DNA of 64,000 bases from CAYFPS01 sp964345075 (GCA_964345075.1 CAYFPS010000007.1:67099-131098), one strand, 5' to 3'. Shown: positions 35,235 to 44,380, counted from the stretch's first letter. The notes: generated by a model from the letters alone, not told the origin. Numbers and translations: made by a program.

Positions 35235-36499
35235 TGACAAAAGCACGTATTCTCGTTCTCTGCACAGGGAACTCTTGCAGAAGCCTTATGGCGGAAAGCT
35301 GGCTCAAGCGACTTTTGGGCGATGCCGCCCATGTGGAGTCGGCAGGCATTCTGGCAAAGGGGCCGGATCCGCTTGCCTTAAGAGTGCTTGAGGAAGCCGG
35401 CTTTGAGACAAAAAACCTTGCAAGCACGCGAGTGGCCGAGATTGATCAGGCGGGAATCGATCTCGTCCTGACCGTGTGTGACAATGCCCGCGAGACCTGT
35501 CCTGTCTTGCCCGGGACACCAAAGGCGCTCCATCACGCATTTGATGACCCGCCAGCACTAACCAGGGGCATGCCTGAAGATGAAGCCATAGGCGTGTACC
35601 GACGTGTCCGCGATGAGATCGGCGAATTCTGCAAAACACTCAGTCAATCCCGGGAGATGACCTATCTGCTGGGGCTTAAGGCCGACAAGCAGGATGTGGA
35701 GCTGCTGGCAGCCGACGAACTGCGGGATCGCGTGCGACAGGCCTATGCGGGTGCGCTGGCCAGGACGCTGGGCGGCAGCTGCTGTGGAGATGGCCCTGCC
35801 GTGTCCAGCTGCTGTGGTAACAGTCAGCCGGCCGATGCCAGTCTGGCCATGGGCTACAGTCAGGAAGAACTGGCGGGGATGGAGGATGCCAACCTTGGAT
35901 TCGGTTGCGGCAATCCGCAGGCCATTGCCGAGCTGAAGTCCGGTGAAGTTGTGCTGGATCTGGGCAGCGGTGCCGGTTTCGATTGCTTTCTGGCAGCCCG
36001 GCAGGTGGGTGATACAGGTCGTGTCATCGGTGTGGACATGACACCGGACATGATCAGTCGCGCCCGGCAGACTGCCCGCGAAGGCGGTTGGGCCAACACG
36101 GAGTTCCGCCTGGGCGAAATCGAGCATATTCCGGCGGCGGACAATTCCGTGGATGTGATCATGTCCAACTGCGTGATCAATCTGAGCCCGGACAAGGCGG
36201 CGGTCTTTCGCGAGGCCTGGCGTGTGCTGAAGCCCGGTGGCCGTCTGGCCATTTCCGATATCGTTGCGCTGAATGCGCTGCCGCAGGAGCTTAAGGAAAA
36301 CCTCGATGCCTGGTGCGGGTGCGTCTCCGGTGCTACACAGATGGATGAGCTGGGCGAACTGATGGAAGCAGCGGGCTTTCAGGATGTGCTGATCCTGCCC
36401 AGGGCCGAGAGCCGCGAGATGATCGCTCAGTGGTTCCCTGGCAGCGGTGCCGAAGGCCATGTGGCCAGTGCAATCATCAAGGCGAGGAAGGCAGAATGA
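35234..36499 (+). CDS. Fused arsenate reductase (ArsC) and arsenite methyltransferase (ArsM)
   Basis: A single 421-residue ORF joining two enzymes. Residues 1-135 are a thioredoxin-coupled, low-molecular-weight-phosphatase-type ArsC: P-loop CTGNSCRS (Cys10, Arg16) and the relay cysteines Cys82 and Cys89, the same spacing as in the S. aureus enzyme. Residues from about 160 are ArsM: SCCG repeats, [23 protein letters not shown] motif [12 protein letters not shown], and the arsenic-binding Cys226, Cys314 and Cys362/364. One protein could reduce As(V) and methylate the As(III) formed. GGGAG lies 7 bases before the ATG at 35234. Confidence 0.93.
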   Translation: MTKARILVLCTGNSCRSLMAESWLKRLLGDAAHVESAGILAKGPDPLALRVLEEAGFETKNLASTRVAEIDQAGIDLVLTVCDNARETCPVLPGTPKALHHAFDDPPALTRGMPEDEAIGVYRRVRDEIGEFCKTLSQSREMTYLLGLKADKQDVELLAADELRDRVRQAYAGALARTLGGSCCGDGPAVSSCCGNSQPADASLAMGYSQEELAGMEDANLGFGCGNPQAIAELKSGEVVLDLGSGAGFDCFLAARQVGDTGRVIGVDMTPDMISRARQTAREGGWANTEFRLGEIEHIPAADNSVDVIMSNCVINLSPDKAAVFREAWRVLKPGGRLAISDIVALNALPQELKENLDAWCGCVSGATQMDELGELMEAAGFQDVLILPRAESREMIAQWFPGSGAEGHVASAIIKARKAE

Positions 36500-37512
36500 A
36501 ACGGTTGGCTTTTCTTGATCGCTTTCTGACCCTCTGGATTTTTGCCGCCATGCTGGCCGGCCTGCTGCTTGGTCTGGTCTTCCCCGGCTTTGGCGACTGG
36601 CTCAACACAATGAGCATCGGTAGCACCAATCTGCCCATTGCCATCGGCCTGATCCTGATGATGTATCCGCCACTGGCCCGTGTCCGCTATGAACGGCTGC
36701 CGGATATCTTCCGCGAGCCGCGCCTGCTGGGCCTTAGCCTTCTGCAGAACTGGTTGATCGGCCCAGTGCTGATGTTCGCGCTGGCCCTGCTCTTTTTGCG
36801 TGATACACCCGAGTACATGATCGGACTGATTCTGATTGGTCTGGCCCGCTGCATCGCCATGGTCATTGTCTGGAATGATCTGGCCGACGGCGATCCTGAA
36901 ACCTGCGCGGGCCTGGTGGCCTTCAACAGTCTGTTTCAGGTGGTGAGCTACTCTTTCTTCGCCTGGGTTTTTCTGGCTGTCCTGCCGCCGATCTTCGGGA
37001 TGAAAGCCGTGCTGGTGGACATTTCCATCGGCGATATTGCCTTGAGCGTCTTCATCTACCTCGGCATTCCCTTCCTTGCAGGGCTTGTAACACGGGCTGG
37101 CCTGATTCGTGTCAAGGGAGAAGCCTGGTTTCTCAGCCAGTTCATGCCCCGCATCAGCCCCCTGACGCTGATCGCCCTGCTGTTCACGATTGTGATGATG
37201 TTCAGCCTGAAGGGCGGCGAGATGCTCAGGCTGCCGCTGGACGTGCTACGCATTGCCCTGCCGCTTCTGATCTATTTCGTCCTGATGTTCTTCCTCTCGC
37301 TCTTTCTTTCGAAGCAGCTGGGGATTGAGCGCAGCAGGACGATTTCCTTGAGCTTCACCGCAGCCTCCAACAATTTCGAGCTGGCCATCGCGGTAGCCAT
37401 CGGCTCCTTTGGCCTGGCTCATGGCGCGTCCTTTGCCGCCGTGATCGGACCCTTGGTGGAAGTGCCTGTGCTCATTCTGCTGGTCTCGATTGTCAGACGC
37501 ATGCGCTTCTAG
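36496..37512 (+). CDS. acr3: ACR3 family arsenite efflux permease
   Basis: A 338-residue, ten-helix membrane transporter that expels As(III) with the proton gradient. The family's essential Cys is residue 119 in [44 protein letters not shown] and [17 protein letters not shown] are all characteristic. It overlaps the arsC-arsM stop by 4 bases with AGGAAGG upstream, completing the arsR-arsCM-acr3 operon, and ends before a strong terminator. Confidence 0.94.
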   Translation: MKRLAFLDRFLTLWIFAAMLAGLLLGLVFPGFGDWLNTMSIGSTNLPIAIGLILMMYPPLARVRYERLPDIFREPRLLGLSLLQNWLIGPVLMFALALLFLRDTPEYMIGLILIGLARCIAMVIVWNDLADGDPETCAGLVAFNSLFQVVSYSFFAWVFLAVLPPIFGMKAVLVDISIGDIALSVFIYLGIPFLAGLVTRAGLIRVKGEAWFLSQFMPRISPLTLIALLFTIVMMFSLKGGEMLRLPLDVLRIALPLLIYFVLMFFLSLFLSKQLGIERSRTISLSFTAASNNFELAIAVAIGSFGLAHGASFAAVIGPLVEVPVLILLVSIVRRMRF

Positions 37513-37541
37513 TTTGTAGACGGACACGCATCGACCAAGCA

Positions 37542-37568
37542 AAAACCCCGCCAAATTGGCGGGGTTTT
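37542..37568. terminator. Bidirectional intrinsic terminator between acr3 and the PrpD-family gene
   Basis: AAAACCCCGCC and GGCGGGGTTTT make a perfect 11-bp stem around AAATT. With A and T tracts on both sides it can end the arsenic operon on the plus strand and the convergent PrpD-family gene on the minus strand. Confidence 0.9.
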
Positions 37569-37586
37569 CTTTGAATCCGGATACGA

Positions 37587-38966
37587 CTAGAAGCGCAGCG
37601 CTTCCATGAAGTCGCGACAGCTCATTGTATCACAACTGAAGATTGCCTGCTTGACCCGGGCACGAGCAGCATCGTCCAGAAGGCCTGCAGAAAGGCCACC
37701 GAACTTGGCGTCGAGGTCCTCTTCGGTCATGGGCTCACGGGGATCGCCCTTGGGATATTCCAGGTATTCCTCGACTTCACGGCCGTCCCTGGCCTTGATG
37801 CGAACACGACTGGGCTGCTTGGCCGGGAACATCTGCTCGAACTCAAGGCTCGCCTCGCCCTTGATGCGGTCAATCACTTCACGAATCGCCGGATCCTGAA
37901 TCTTCTCATCGGCGAAACTTGCCGTGGTGATCTTGCCGTCAACGATGGCTGCAGCAATGCAGTAGGGCAGGCTGTGATCGGCGGTTTCCCGGCTTTCAGG
38001 CCGGTACTTGTGCGGATCAAACAGGATGTCGCAGGCGCGTGCGATGGTCGTGACCGTCACTTCTTCCACATCCTGCCAGACAAGCCCGCCCTTTTTCATG
38101 CACTTGAGCGTAGCCGAGAGATGGGTGTGCGTCAGGGCTTCCGTCGGGAAGGCCTTCATGCCGCATTCCAGAATCTTCCAGGGGCGTCCGCCTTCCGTTC
38201 CCGGAAAAGCACCCAGCAGGGCGTCTTCATCCCAGCCTTCACCAAAGCAGTGCTGGAAACCCTCCTTGCCCTCGAAGACGGCCTCGGTTCCCGTGTAGCC
38301 GTGGCTGGCCATCATGGCGGCAAAGACGCCTGCCTGCGTGGCCATGGGATCCACCGTGTTCTTCATCATGGTGAGCTTGCCAGCTGTCGGGCAACCAATG
38401 GTGTGACTGTGGCAGCCGGAAATACCAATAGCATTGACCAGCTGATCCTCATTAAGACCAAGCAGAACGCCGGCCGCAATCGGGCTGACGAACTGGGTCA
38501 GAGTGGCATGATGCCATCCGCGCTCGCGCACGCCGGGAGTGGCAAAGAGGCAGAGGCGCATTTCGAATTCGTAGGCCAGAGCAATGGCCACGATCACGTC
38601 CTTCATGGAAGCACCGGCCATTTCACCAGCTGCCAGAGCGGCGGGAATCAAATCGGAAGGATGACTGGGATCTTCCTTCCAGTAGATATCATTGAAGTCC
38701 AGCGCGCGAATCATCAGGCTGTTGACCAGACTCGCGTTGACACCTGGCATGCGATCGCCAAAACCGATCAGGGTTGCCTCTTCCTTGCCACCCAGATCGC
38801 AGTAAATGCCCTTGAGTGCCGTGACGTCCTTTGTCTTGACGCTGCCATAGGCGCATCCCACACTGTCGTAGAGATAGCGCTTGACTTCGTGTACGACCTC
38901 GGCGGGAAGGTCTTCGTAGCGCACGCCAAGTGCAAAGCGGGCAATCTGCCTCGAAAAACTGCTCAT
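37587..38966 (-). CDS. MmgE/PrpD family protein (2-methylcitrate dehydratase-like)
   Basis: A 459-residue protein. Typical blocks are LYDSVGCAYGS, NASLVNSLMIRALDFNDIYW, SDLIPAALAAGEMAGASMKD, AIGISGCHSHTIGCPTAGKL, GKEGFQHCFG and MKAFPTEALTHTHLSA. PrpD dehydrates 2-methylcitrate in propionate breakdown; other family members act on iminodisuccinate or cis-aconitate. No prpB or prpC is near, so the substrate is open, though a propionyl-CoA carboxylase subunit exists elsewhere in the window. It is monocistronic. Confidence 0.88.
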   Translation of the reverse strand: MSSFSRQIARFALGVRYEDLPAEVVHEVKRYLYDSVGCAYGSVKTKDVTALKGIYCDLGGKEEATLIGFGDRMPGVNASLVNSLMIRALDFNDIYWKEDPSHPSDLIPAALAAGEMAGASMKDVIVAIALAYEFEMRLCLFATPGVRERGWHHATLTQFVSPIAAGVLLGLNEDQLVNAIGISGCHSHTIGCPTAGKLTMMKNTVDPMATQAGVFAAMMASHGYTGTEAVFEGKEGFQHCFGEGWDEDALLGAFPGTEGGRPWKILECGMKAFPTEALTHTHLSATLKCMKKGGLVWQDVEEVTVTTIARACDILFDPHKYRPESRETADHSLPYCIAAAIVDGKITTASFADEKIQDPAIREVIDRIKGEASLEFEQMFPAKQPSRVRIKARDGREVEEYLEYPKGDPREPMTEEDLDAKFGGLSAGLLDDAARARVKQAIFSCDTMSCRDFMEALRF

Positions 38967-39044
38967 GAATGCTCACCCATTTTGTCTGTTGTTGACCGGA
39001 TCAAGGTAGCAAAGGGGCTTTCTATGAAAAGCCGCCGTGATACA

Positions 39045-40460
39045 TCAGGGAAGAAAGAGCGCCCTGCCAACGCGCGATTCCGCTTTGCCGCGGGCTTCCA
39101 GCAGATAGGTTCCGCCTGCCCGCTCGCCTGCCTGCCATTGCCAGCTGGCGCGACCATCGGCCTTGAGCAGGTCCACCAATTGTCCCTGCAGATTGTAGAC
39201 GCGCAGATCACGGGCAAAGTCAGGTTGCTCCACGTGGAGGCTGCCATTGAAGGGGTTGGGCCAGACGGCCAGCAGATTGCGCGATTCTGGCAGCAGGCCG
39301 GGTGCTTCGCCCAGATCCAGATCCAGCTGGTAAAGGAAGGCAAGAGCTTCGTCAATGGTGGCTCGCCACAGGCCCCAGGAATGTCCCTCGTGATACATGC
39401 GGGCAAAGGTGTTGAACTCCTTCTCCTCAAACAGCCCTTCCGCCTCTTCTATCAGTGGCAGCAGCGTTGGAATATCGTAGCTGCCCCAGTTCATGTAGAT
39501 CTCAAGTGAAGCCTGCTCCAGCCCGGCAAGCCCGGCAAGCTGTTCCTCAGGCAGATAAGGACTCATCAGAATCAGCCGGTTAAAGTACTGCGGATAGTTG
39601 TGCGCGAGCCAGGCCGAGATATTGCCACCATTGGAGGCACCCATCGAAATCATGTCGGCTGGAATAGCCGGCAAATCCAGACTGTCCACGACCATCGGCA
39701 GCACCGTCTCGATCAGGAACTCGCCAAAAGCCTGCTGCTGCGCGCCCGCGTACTCGGCCGTGCGGTTGACCGGCGGCACACAGACAAAAACCGGCAGTTC
39801 CTGATCCGGAGCTTCATGTGCAACCCAGGCTGCAACACGGGCGAGCATGGCCAGCTGCAGGTAGTCCTGACCGTCGTGAACCAGACAGAGCTCGCGGTTC
39901 TGGCCGAATTCGTAATCGGGGGGCAAGAGGATGCGAATGGTCCTGGAATTGTTCAGCTGCGGGCTGTAGACGGAAGTCCAGACCAGAAGATCACCTTCCG
40001 GATAGTCGTGATTGCCAATCTCCACCGGCTGGACATAAGCGCTCATCGCCAGTTCGCTGTTGGGTCCAAAGCCACCGGCACAGGTCGCGGGATTAAGCGG
40101 GTCCAGCAGCCAGTCGCTGCCATTGCGCACGATCTTGTAATCCAGCCGGGCATCGTCTTCACACAGAAGGCGCTTGTACCAGAGCTCGGTGCCGCCAATC
40201 TGCACAAAGGCAAGATTCGGTTCCCATCCTGTCATATCACCAGCCAGCTGTAATACAGATGCGCTGCCGTGATACAAAAACCAGGCCCGTCCCTGCTCCA
40301 CTATGGGCGCGCGGTCGCCAGGCAGATTAGCCAGCAGACTGTCCACCAGAGCCGGACGCTCGGCCATGGGTGTCAGATTGATTTGGCTAAGAAAGTCTTC
40401 GAAACCATCGGCCGCTGCCTGAGCGGCAAGAAAAAGCAATGGAAGGATCAGGCCACGCAT
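39045..40460 (-). CDS. Secreted esterase (enterochelin-esterase-like) with C-terminal sorting domain
   Basis: A 471-residue exported protein. A signal peptide (MRGLILPLLFLAAQAAA) is followed by a CBM48-like module (SVLQLAGDMTGWEPN) and an alpha/beta-hydrolase esterase D/Fes domain: LLPPDYEFG, LCLVHDGQDY, the nucleophile Ser in MISMGASNGGNISAWLA and a His in YHEGHSWGLWR. The last 80 residues, LLAVWPNPFNGSLHVEQ to GGTYLLEARG, match the type A secretion-sorting / FlgD-like domain of the FCB group. The substrate could be a siderophore or feruloyl ester. Confidence 0.82.
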   Translation of the reverse strand: MRGLILPLLFLAAQAAADGFEDFLSQINLTPMAERPALVDSLLANLPGDRAPIVEQGRAWFLYHGSASVLQLAGDMTGWEPNLAFVQIGGTELWYKRLLCEDDARLDYKIVRNGSDWLLDPLNPATCAGGFGPNSELAMSAYVQPVEIGNHDYPEGDLLVWTSVYSPQLNNSRTIRILLPPDYEFGQNRELCLVHDGQDYLQLAMLARVAAWVAHEAPDQELPVFVCVPPVNRTAEYAGAQQQAFGEFLIETVLPMVVDSLDLPAIPADMISMGASNGGNISAWLAHNYPQYFNRLILMSPYLPEEQLAGLAGLEQASLEIYMNWGSYDIPTLLPLIEEAEGLFEEKEFNTFARMYHEGHSWGLWRATIDEALAFLYQLDLDLGEAPGLLPESRNLLAVWPNPFNGSLHVEQPDFARDLRVYNLQGQLVDLLKADGRASWQWQAGERAGGTYLLEARGKAESRVGRALFLP

Positions 40461-40493
40461 GGTGACTCCCGGGTTGGATTCGGGGGGATTAAC

Positions 40494-41663
40494 TCAAGCG
40501 AGATGGATATTAAGCCGGCGCTGACTCTCGCTACCTTCTGCTCCTTGTATCACGGCAATCCCGGACTCCCTGCTGATGCTGACCACACTGGATGAGCAGT
40601 CTTCCGTCGGCAGAACGCCATTGCTGAAAACAGGCAGGGGTACTCCATCCGCGGCATGAAACTGGGCCACGCCGATCTGCACAAAGTCCATGTGTCCGTG
40701 ATCCAGATGAATCAGTCCGAGAGCCAGGCCCTTGATTGCATCCTTGAAGGTGGCAATCCAGCCTTCGCTCTGCCCGGCGGCATAAGCGGCCAGCAGCCTG
40801 TCCAAGATGGTGGAGGGATTGGCATGCCCGGCCGCCTGCTGTAGAAAGAGGCCGCGCAGCAACAGGAGGTGATTGATGCTGTCCAGCTGCTGGTCCTGCA
40901 TTTCAATCGCCATCAGAAAGAACTTGTCACTCTGGCGGGGCCAAAGGTTGATCAGGCGCGCGGCCGGCCCCTGTGAAGGGTGGTGGTCCAGCGCAAGCCT
41001 GCCCGGGGCGGGATTGTCATGCACATCCAGCAAGCGCGCCAGCTGATTCATTCCGCTCAGATTCGACTCGATGGACGGCTGCCCGGAATCCTTGAACTGA
41101 CGGGCGAGATCAAAGGCATCACTCAGGCGCAGCTGCAGCTCCACACGCTGCGTGATCGCATGCAGCTTTTCCAGAAGTTCCTTGCCGAAAAAGCGCGGAA
41201 CATTGGCAGAGAAGTACAGCACACCCTTGCGATCCAGGCTGAACCAGGGAATGCGCGCGTTGCTCTTGACGCCTTCGCGCAGGGCGACCTGTGACGAGAG
41301 GCTCTGCCCGCGTCTGGCAAGGTGCTCGGCCATATCGGGAATTGTATCACCGTGTCCGGCCGCGAAAAGCTCGCCCAGACTGGTTTTGTCAAGGGGCATG
41401 GCATGAAACTGGTCGACAAAAAGGGAAGGGCTGCTGCGGCGGAAACGCACGGGCAGCACAAGACCGTCGGTGCTCAGGTAGCTGATGCCGATGCGAAAGA
41501 CATGGCCCCCATCCGGACGTTCTCCCTGCATGATTCGGGCAACTTCGTTGACATGCAGCAGCAGGGCCTGCACAAAATCACCAAGATCCGCTGCTGTGGC
41601 CTGTGCGCGATCAAAGCGCTCGAGTGATGCGCGAATGAGTTCCGTCTTGCGAGTCGAATTCAT
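40494..41663 (-). CDS. GAF-like sensor protein with degenerate phosphatase-like C-terminus
   Basis: A 389-residue cytoplasmic protein. The N-terminal about 170 residues resemble a GAF domain (VNEVARIMQ, HVFRIGISYLSTDGLVLPVR, GVLYFSANVP). The rest has the layout of a PP2C/SpoIIE domain (KFFLMAIEMQDQQLDSINHL, LALGLIHLDHGHMDFVQIGV) but the metal-binding GDxSGxG motif is missing, so catalysis is unlikely. It neighbours the kinase/FIST/regulator block and may act there. The ATG directly follows a terminator T-tract with no visible Shine-Dalgarno site. Confidence 0.55.
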   Translation of the reverse strand: MNSTRKTELIRASLERFDRAQATAADLGDFVQALLLHVNEVARIMQGERPDGGHVFRIGISYLSTDGLVLPVRFRRSSPSLFVDQFHAMPLDKTSLGELFAAGHGDTIPDMAEHLARRGQSLSSQVALREGVKSNARIPWFSLDRKGVLYFSANVPRFFGKELLEKLHAITQRVELQLRLSDAFDLARQFKDSGQPSIESNLSGMNQLARLLDVHDNPAPGRLALDHHPSQGPAARLINLWPRQSDKFFLMAIEMQDQQLDSINHLLLLRGLFLQQAAGHANPSTILDRLLAAYAAGQSEGWIATFKDAIKGLALGLIHLDHGHMDFVQIGVAQFHAADGVPLPVFSNGVLPTEDCSSSVVSISRESGIAVIQGAEGSESQRRLNIHLA

Positions 41664-41664
41664 T

Positions 41665-41688
41665 AAAAAAGGGCCGCCGGAGCGGCCC
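41665..41688 (-). terminator. Intrinsic terminator after the cytochrome c5-like gene
   Basis: On the minus strand GGGCCGC and GCGGCCC pair around TCCG and run into TTTTTT (41665-41670). Its T-tract ends one or two bases before the start codon of the GAF-like gene. Confidence 0.85.
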
Positions 41689-41696
41689 GCTCCTGA

Positions 41697-42113
41697 TCAG
41701 TAGGTGGGCTTGACGCCAGCCTGCGACATCATGTAATGAATGGCATCGTAGAGGTCGGACTTTTCGCAGTCCATGCACGTGCCCTTGGCAGGCAGCACGC
41801 CATAGTTACCCGTGTAACCATCCCAGGCATGTGTCACAAGCAGGTCCATCTTCTTGGTGGCATTGGCTTCCCAGCGTGCCTTGTCCGTCAGCGCCGCGGC
41901 GCCGGCAACACCTGTCATGTGGCAGGCAAAGCAGTACTTGTCGTAAATGGCCTTGCCGTTGTCCAGGTTCGCCGGAGTGGCCTGAACAGCCGGGGCAGTG
42001 GCTTCCGGAGCCTTGGTGGCGGGCTTGCTTTCGGCAGCAGGCTTGTCACCGCCACCACAACCAACAGCCAGCAAGAGGCTGGCGCACAGGATCAGATTCA
42101 GATGCTTGTTCAT
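41697..42113 (-). CDS. Cytochrome c5-like lipoprotein lacking the usual axial methionine
   Basis: A 138-residue lipoprotein (lipobox LLAVGC, Cys19) with an Ala/Pro-rich linker and one heme site CFACHMTG (Cys61, Cys64, His65). The C-terminus has the cytochrome c5 pattern PAKGTCMDC with its extra Cys pair and DAIHYMMSQA. In c5 proteins the sixth heme ligand is the Met in the motif MPxKG; here it reads LPAKG, so Leu replaces Met. It is probably an electron carrier anchored at the membrane. ATG at 42113 has AAGGAAAA upstream. Confidence 0.85.
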   Translation of the reverse strand: MNKHLNLILCASLLLAVGCGGGDKPAAESKPATKAPEATAPAVQATPANLDNGKAIYDKYCFACHMTGVAGAAALTDKARWEANATKKMDLLVTHAWDGYTGNYGVLPAKGTCMDCEKSDLYDAIHYMMSQAGVKPTY

Positions 42114-42481
42114 TGCTTTTCCTTTCATGGACGACAAGGTCAAAAGCTAAGAAAAACAAGTCCCCACGACCAGTTTCCAGGCAATTCTGTGCAGAATAGC
42201 CTGAACCTTGCTTCTGGTTCACTACGAACCACCCGTTTCATCATGAACTTGTGAAGTTTCTTTTTGAAACGATTTATATCTCTTGACGGGGCATTTCCCA
42301 AGTAATAAACTGGCAAGGAGTTTGCAGTGTGTCTGACATGGCCGCGACCCACTCAGGGCACAACGAGTGATAGCGACCCGCTGGAAGTGCCCCCCCACTT
42401 CCAGCGATTACGGATGGGAGACTATCCGATTCCCCCTACAGGCAGCCGGCTCGTCCGGCTGCCCCTTTTTTGGAGGCCTTC
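42114..42481. promoter_or_regulatory. Divergent intergenic region: promoter and structured leader before the sigma-54 activator
   Basis: The 368-base gap holds an inverted repeat GTTTC-TTTTT-GAAAC (42256-42270) and a good plus-strand promoter, TTGACG (42283-42288), 17 bases, TAAACT (42306-42311). About 165 bases of leader follow: a 10-bp hairpin GCTGGAAGTG/CACTTCCAGC with a loop of six C (42380-42405), a small hairpin CGGAT/ATCCG (42411-42428) and a terminator. I find no clear promoter for the minus-strand cytochrome gene. Confidence 0.6.
42441..42471 (+). terminator. Strong intrinsic terminator just before the sigma-54 activator start
   Basis: GGCAGCCGG and CCGGCTGCC pair perfectly around CTCGT and are followed by CCTTTTTT. 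GGAGG for the next gene starts at 42472. The arrangement fits either a free small RNA ending here or attenuation of the downstream gene. Confidence 0.85.
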
Positions 42482-43954
42482 ATGGCGAGTCCGTTGATCT
42501 GGGTACTGGACGATGACCTGCAGCAGATTCGGATTCTGTCCTTTCTGCTGGAGGAAGCCGGCTATCGATGCCGCTGCTTCGACCGGGCCGAGGATCTGCT
42601 GGCTCGTCTGAGCGAGATAGAAGAAGCCTCTGCCCTGCTGCTGGATCTGCGCATGCCCGGTCTGGGCGGAGAGGAAGCCTTAAGCGAGATCCGCAAGCAG
42701 GAGCCCGGCCTGCCCGTCCTGATCACCAGTGGACAGCAGAATGTCGATACCGCCATCCAGATTCTGCAGGCCGGTGCCTGGGACTACCTGACCAAGCCCA
42801 TTGACGACGAAAAGCTGCTGCTTTCACTAAGCCGCGCCGTCCGGCAGCGAGAGCTTGAGCAGCAGGTGCGCGAGCTCAAGCACAGCAATCAGCGCGGCAT
42901 GGATCGTCTGATTGGCCAGAGCGAGGGCATGCGTAAGGTTTACGATCTGATTCGCCGCTCGGCCGAATCGCGCATCCCTGTCTTGATTCAGGGTGAAAGC
43001 GGAACCGGCAAGGAGCTTGTCGCACAGGCCATCCACAATCTCGATCAGCATTTCAAGGGCGAGTTCATCAGCATCAACTGTGCGGCCATTCCCCGCGAAC
43101 TGGTTGAGAGTGAGCTCTTTGGCCATGAAAAGGGCTCCTTCACCGGCGCGCACCAGCAACGACTGGGTGCATTTGAAAGAGCTAATGGCGGCACGCTCTT
43201 TCTGGACGAGATCGGCGAGCTGAGTCCCGGCGTGCAGGCCAAACTGCTGCGTGTGCTACAGGAATGGAGCGTGCGCCGTGTTGGTGGCGATCGCGAGATC
43301 CGGCTCAACCTGCGTCTGATCACGGCAACCAAGCAGCAGCTTTCCAGCATGGTGCAGGCGGGAAAGTTTCGCGATGATTTGTATTACAGAATCAACCACA
43401 TCACCATGCAGCTCCCACCCTTAAGGGAGCGCAGGCAGGACATGGGTCTCCTGATCAACCACTTCCTTAGCAAGCACAGTCAGAGCTTCGGCAAGGACAA
43501 CATGATTTCGCCCGATGGGGAACTGCTTGACTTCTGTAAAGCCTACACCTGGCCGGGCAATGTCAGACAGCTGGAAAACGCCATCTGCCGCGCTCTGGCT
43601 GTATCACAGTCCAGTTCCATCAGCGTTCAGGACTTCCCGGAAGAGCTGCTCGCCGAATGGAAAGCCATGCAGGAGAGTCCGCCCGGCATCACCGGTAGCC
43701 AGCAAACAGCAAGTCCAACGGGAGTGGAGCTGCGTGTTACAAATCAGGGCAGCGGCCTGCTCCAGCGTCGTGAGACAGACTGGCTGAGTGTTTTCAAGAC
43801 GAAATCGGAGTTATTGACTCTGGAACGCGTGCGCGAGCTGTACATCAACCACGCGCTCAAGCTGCACAATGGGGCCTTGCAGGAAACGGCCAAAAGTCTG
43901 GGAATCGGCAGGACGACTCTCTATCGTCAGCTCAAGGATCCTGCCGGCGATTGA
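42482..43954 (+). CDS. NtrC-family sigma-54-dependent response regulator
   Basis: A 490-residue activator. The receiver domain (VLDDDLQQIRI, phospho-Asp about residue 53 in LLLDLRMPG, Lys in YLTKPID) is followed by an AAA+ domain with Walker A IQGESGTGKELVAQ (about 170), the sigma-54 contact loop ELFGHEKGSFTGAHQ, Walker B GGTLFLDEIGEL and RDDLYYRIN, then a Fis-type HTH (ALQETAKSLGIGRTTLYRQL). The loop reads GSFTGA rather than GAFTGA. Ribosome site GGAGG is 5 bases from the ATG. The 3' end overlaps the convergent response regulator by 23 bases. Confidence 0.93.
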   Translation: MASPLIWVLDDDLQQIRILSFLLEEAGYRCRCFDRAEDLLARLSEIEEASALLLDLRMPGLGGEEALSEIRKQEPGLPVLITSGQQNVDTAIQILQAGAWDYLTKPIDDEKLLLSLSRAVRQRELEQQVRELKHSNQRGMDRLIGQSEGMRKVYDLIRRSAESRIPVLIQGESGTGKELVAQAIHNLDQHFKGEFISINCAAIPRELVESELFGHEKGSFTGAHQQRLGAFERANGGTLFLDEIGELSPGVQAKLLRVLQEWSVRRVGGDREIRLNLRLITATKQQLSSMVQAGKFRDDLYYRINHITMQLPPLRERRQDMGLLINHFLSKHSQSFGKDNMISPDGELLDFCKAYTWPGNVRQLENAICRALAVSQSSSISVQDFPEELLAEWKAMQESPPGITGSQQTASPTGVELRVTNQGSGLLQRRETDWLSVFKTKSELLTLERVRELYINHALKLHNGALQETAKSLGIGRTTLYRQLKDPAGD

Positions 43955-44372
43955 GGGCGTGCGCCACTTCCAGCATCTGGGCGAGCGTCTGATACCTGCG
44001 ATTAATCCGGAAAGCATTTCGTATACGGGCCCGCAGTTCAATCGGGTCATAGGGCTTGGTAATATAGTCCAGCGCACCTTCGTCGATGGCAGCAGCAATG
44101 CGAATTGGCTTGTTGGTGGCGCTGATGAAAACAACGGGGATGGCACTGGTTGCCGGGTCATCTTTCAGACGACGCATGATTTCAAGGCCGGTCAATCCGG
44201 GCAGATCCAGATCCAGCAGAATGCACGAGGGCCGATCGGCCTTGACCTGCAACAAGCCCTTTTCACCGTCCTCCGCATAAATGATGCGACAGTCCACACC
44301 ATCCAAATGAAATTCGATAACGGCCCGCATTGCGGGGTCATCATCCACGATAAGCAGTACATCCTGTGACAT
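43932..44372 (-). CDS. Single-domain response regulator
   Basis: A 146-residue CheY-like receiver: VLLIVDDDPAMR acidic pair, phospho-Asp in CILLDLDLPGLTG, Thr/Ser and Lys in VVFISATN and DYITKPYDP. After the receiver only a 25-residue helical tail follows, with no output domain. It sits 8 bases after the hybrid kinase gene and may take phosphate from its Hpt domain. Confidence 0.9.
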   Translation of the reverse strand: MSQDVLLIVDDDPAMRAVIEFHLDGVDCRIIYAEDGEKGLLQVKADRPSCILLDLDLPGLTGLEIMRRLKDDPATSAIPVVFISATNKPIRIAAAIDEGALDYITKPYDPIELRARIRNAFRINRRYQTLAQMLEVAHALNRRQDP

Positions 44373-44380
44373 GGGGGTTC

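Noticed and set aside
42312..42471. Known structured RNA such as RNase P, SRP RNA, tmRNA or 6S RNA
   Set aside because: None of the conserved sequence blocks of those RNAs is visible; only generic hairpins and a terminator are seen.
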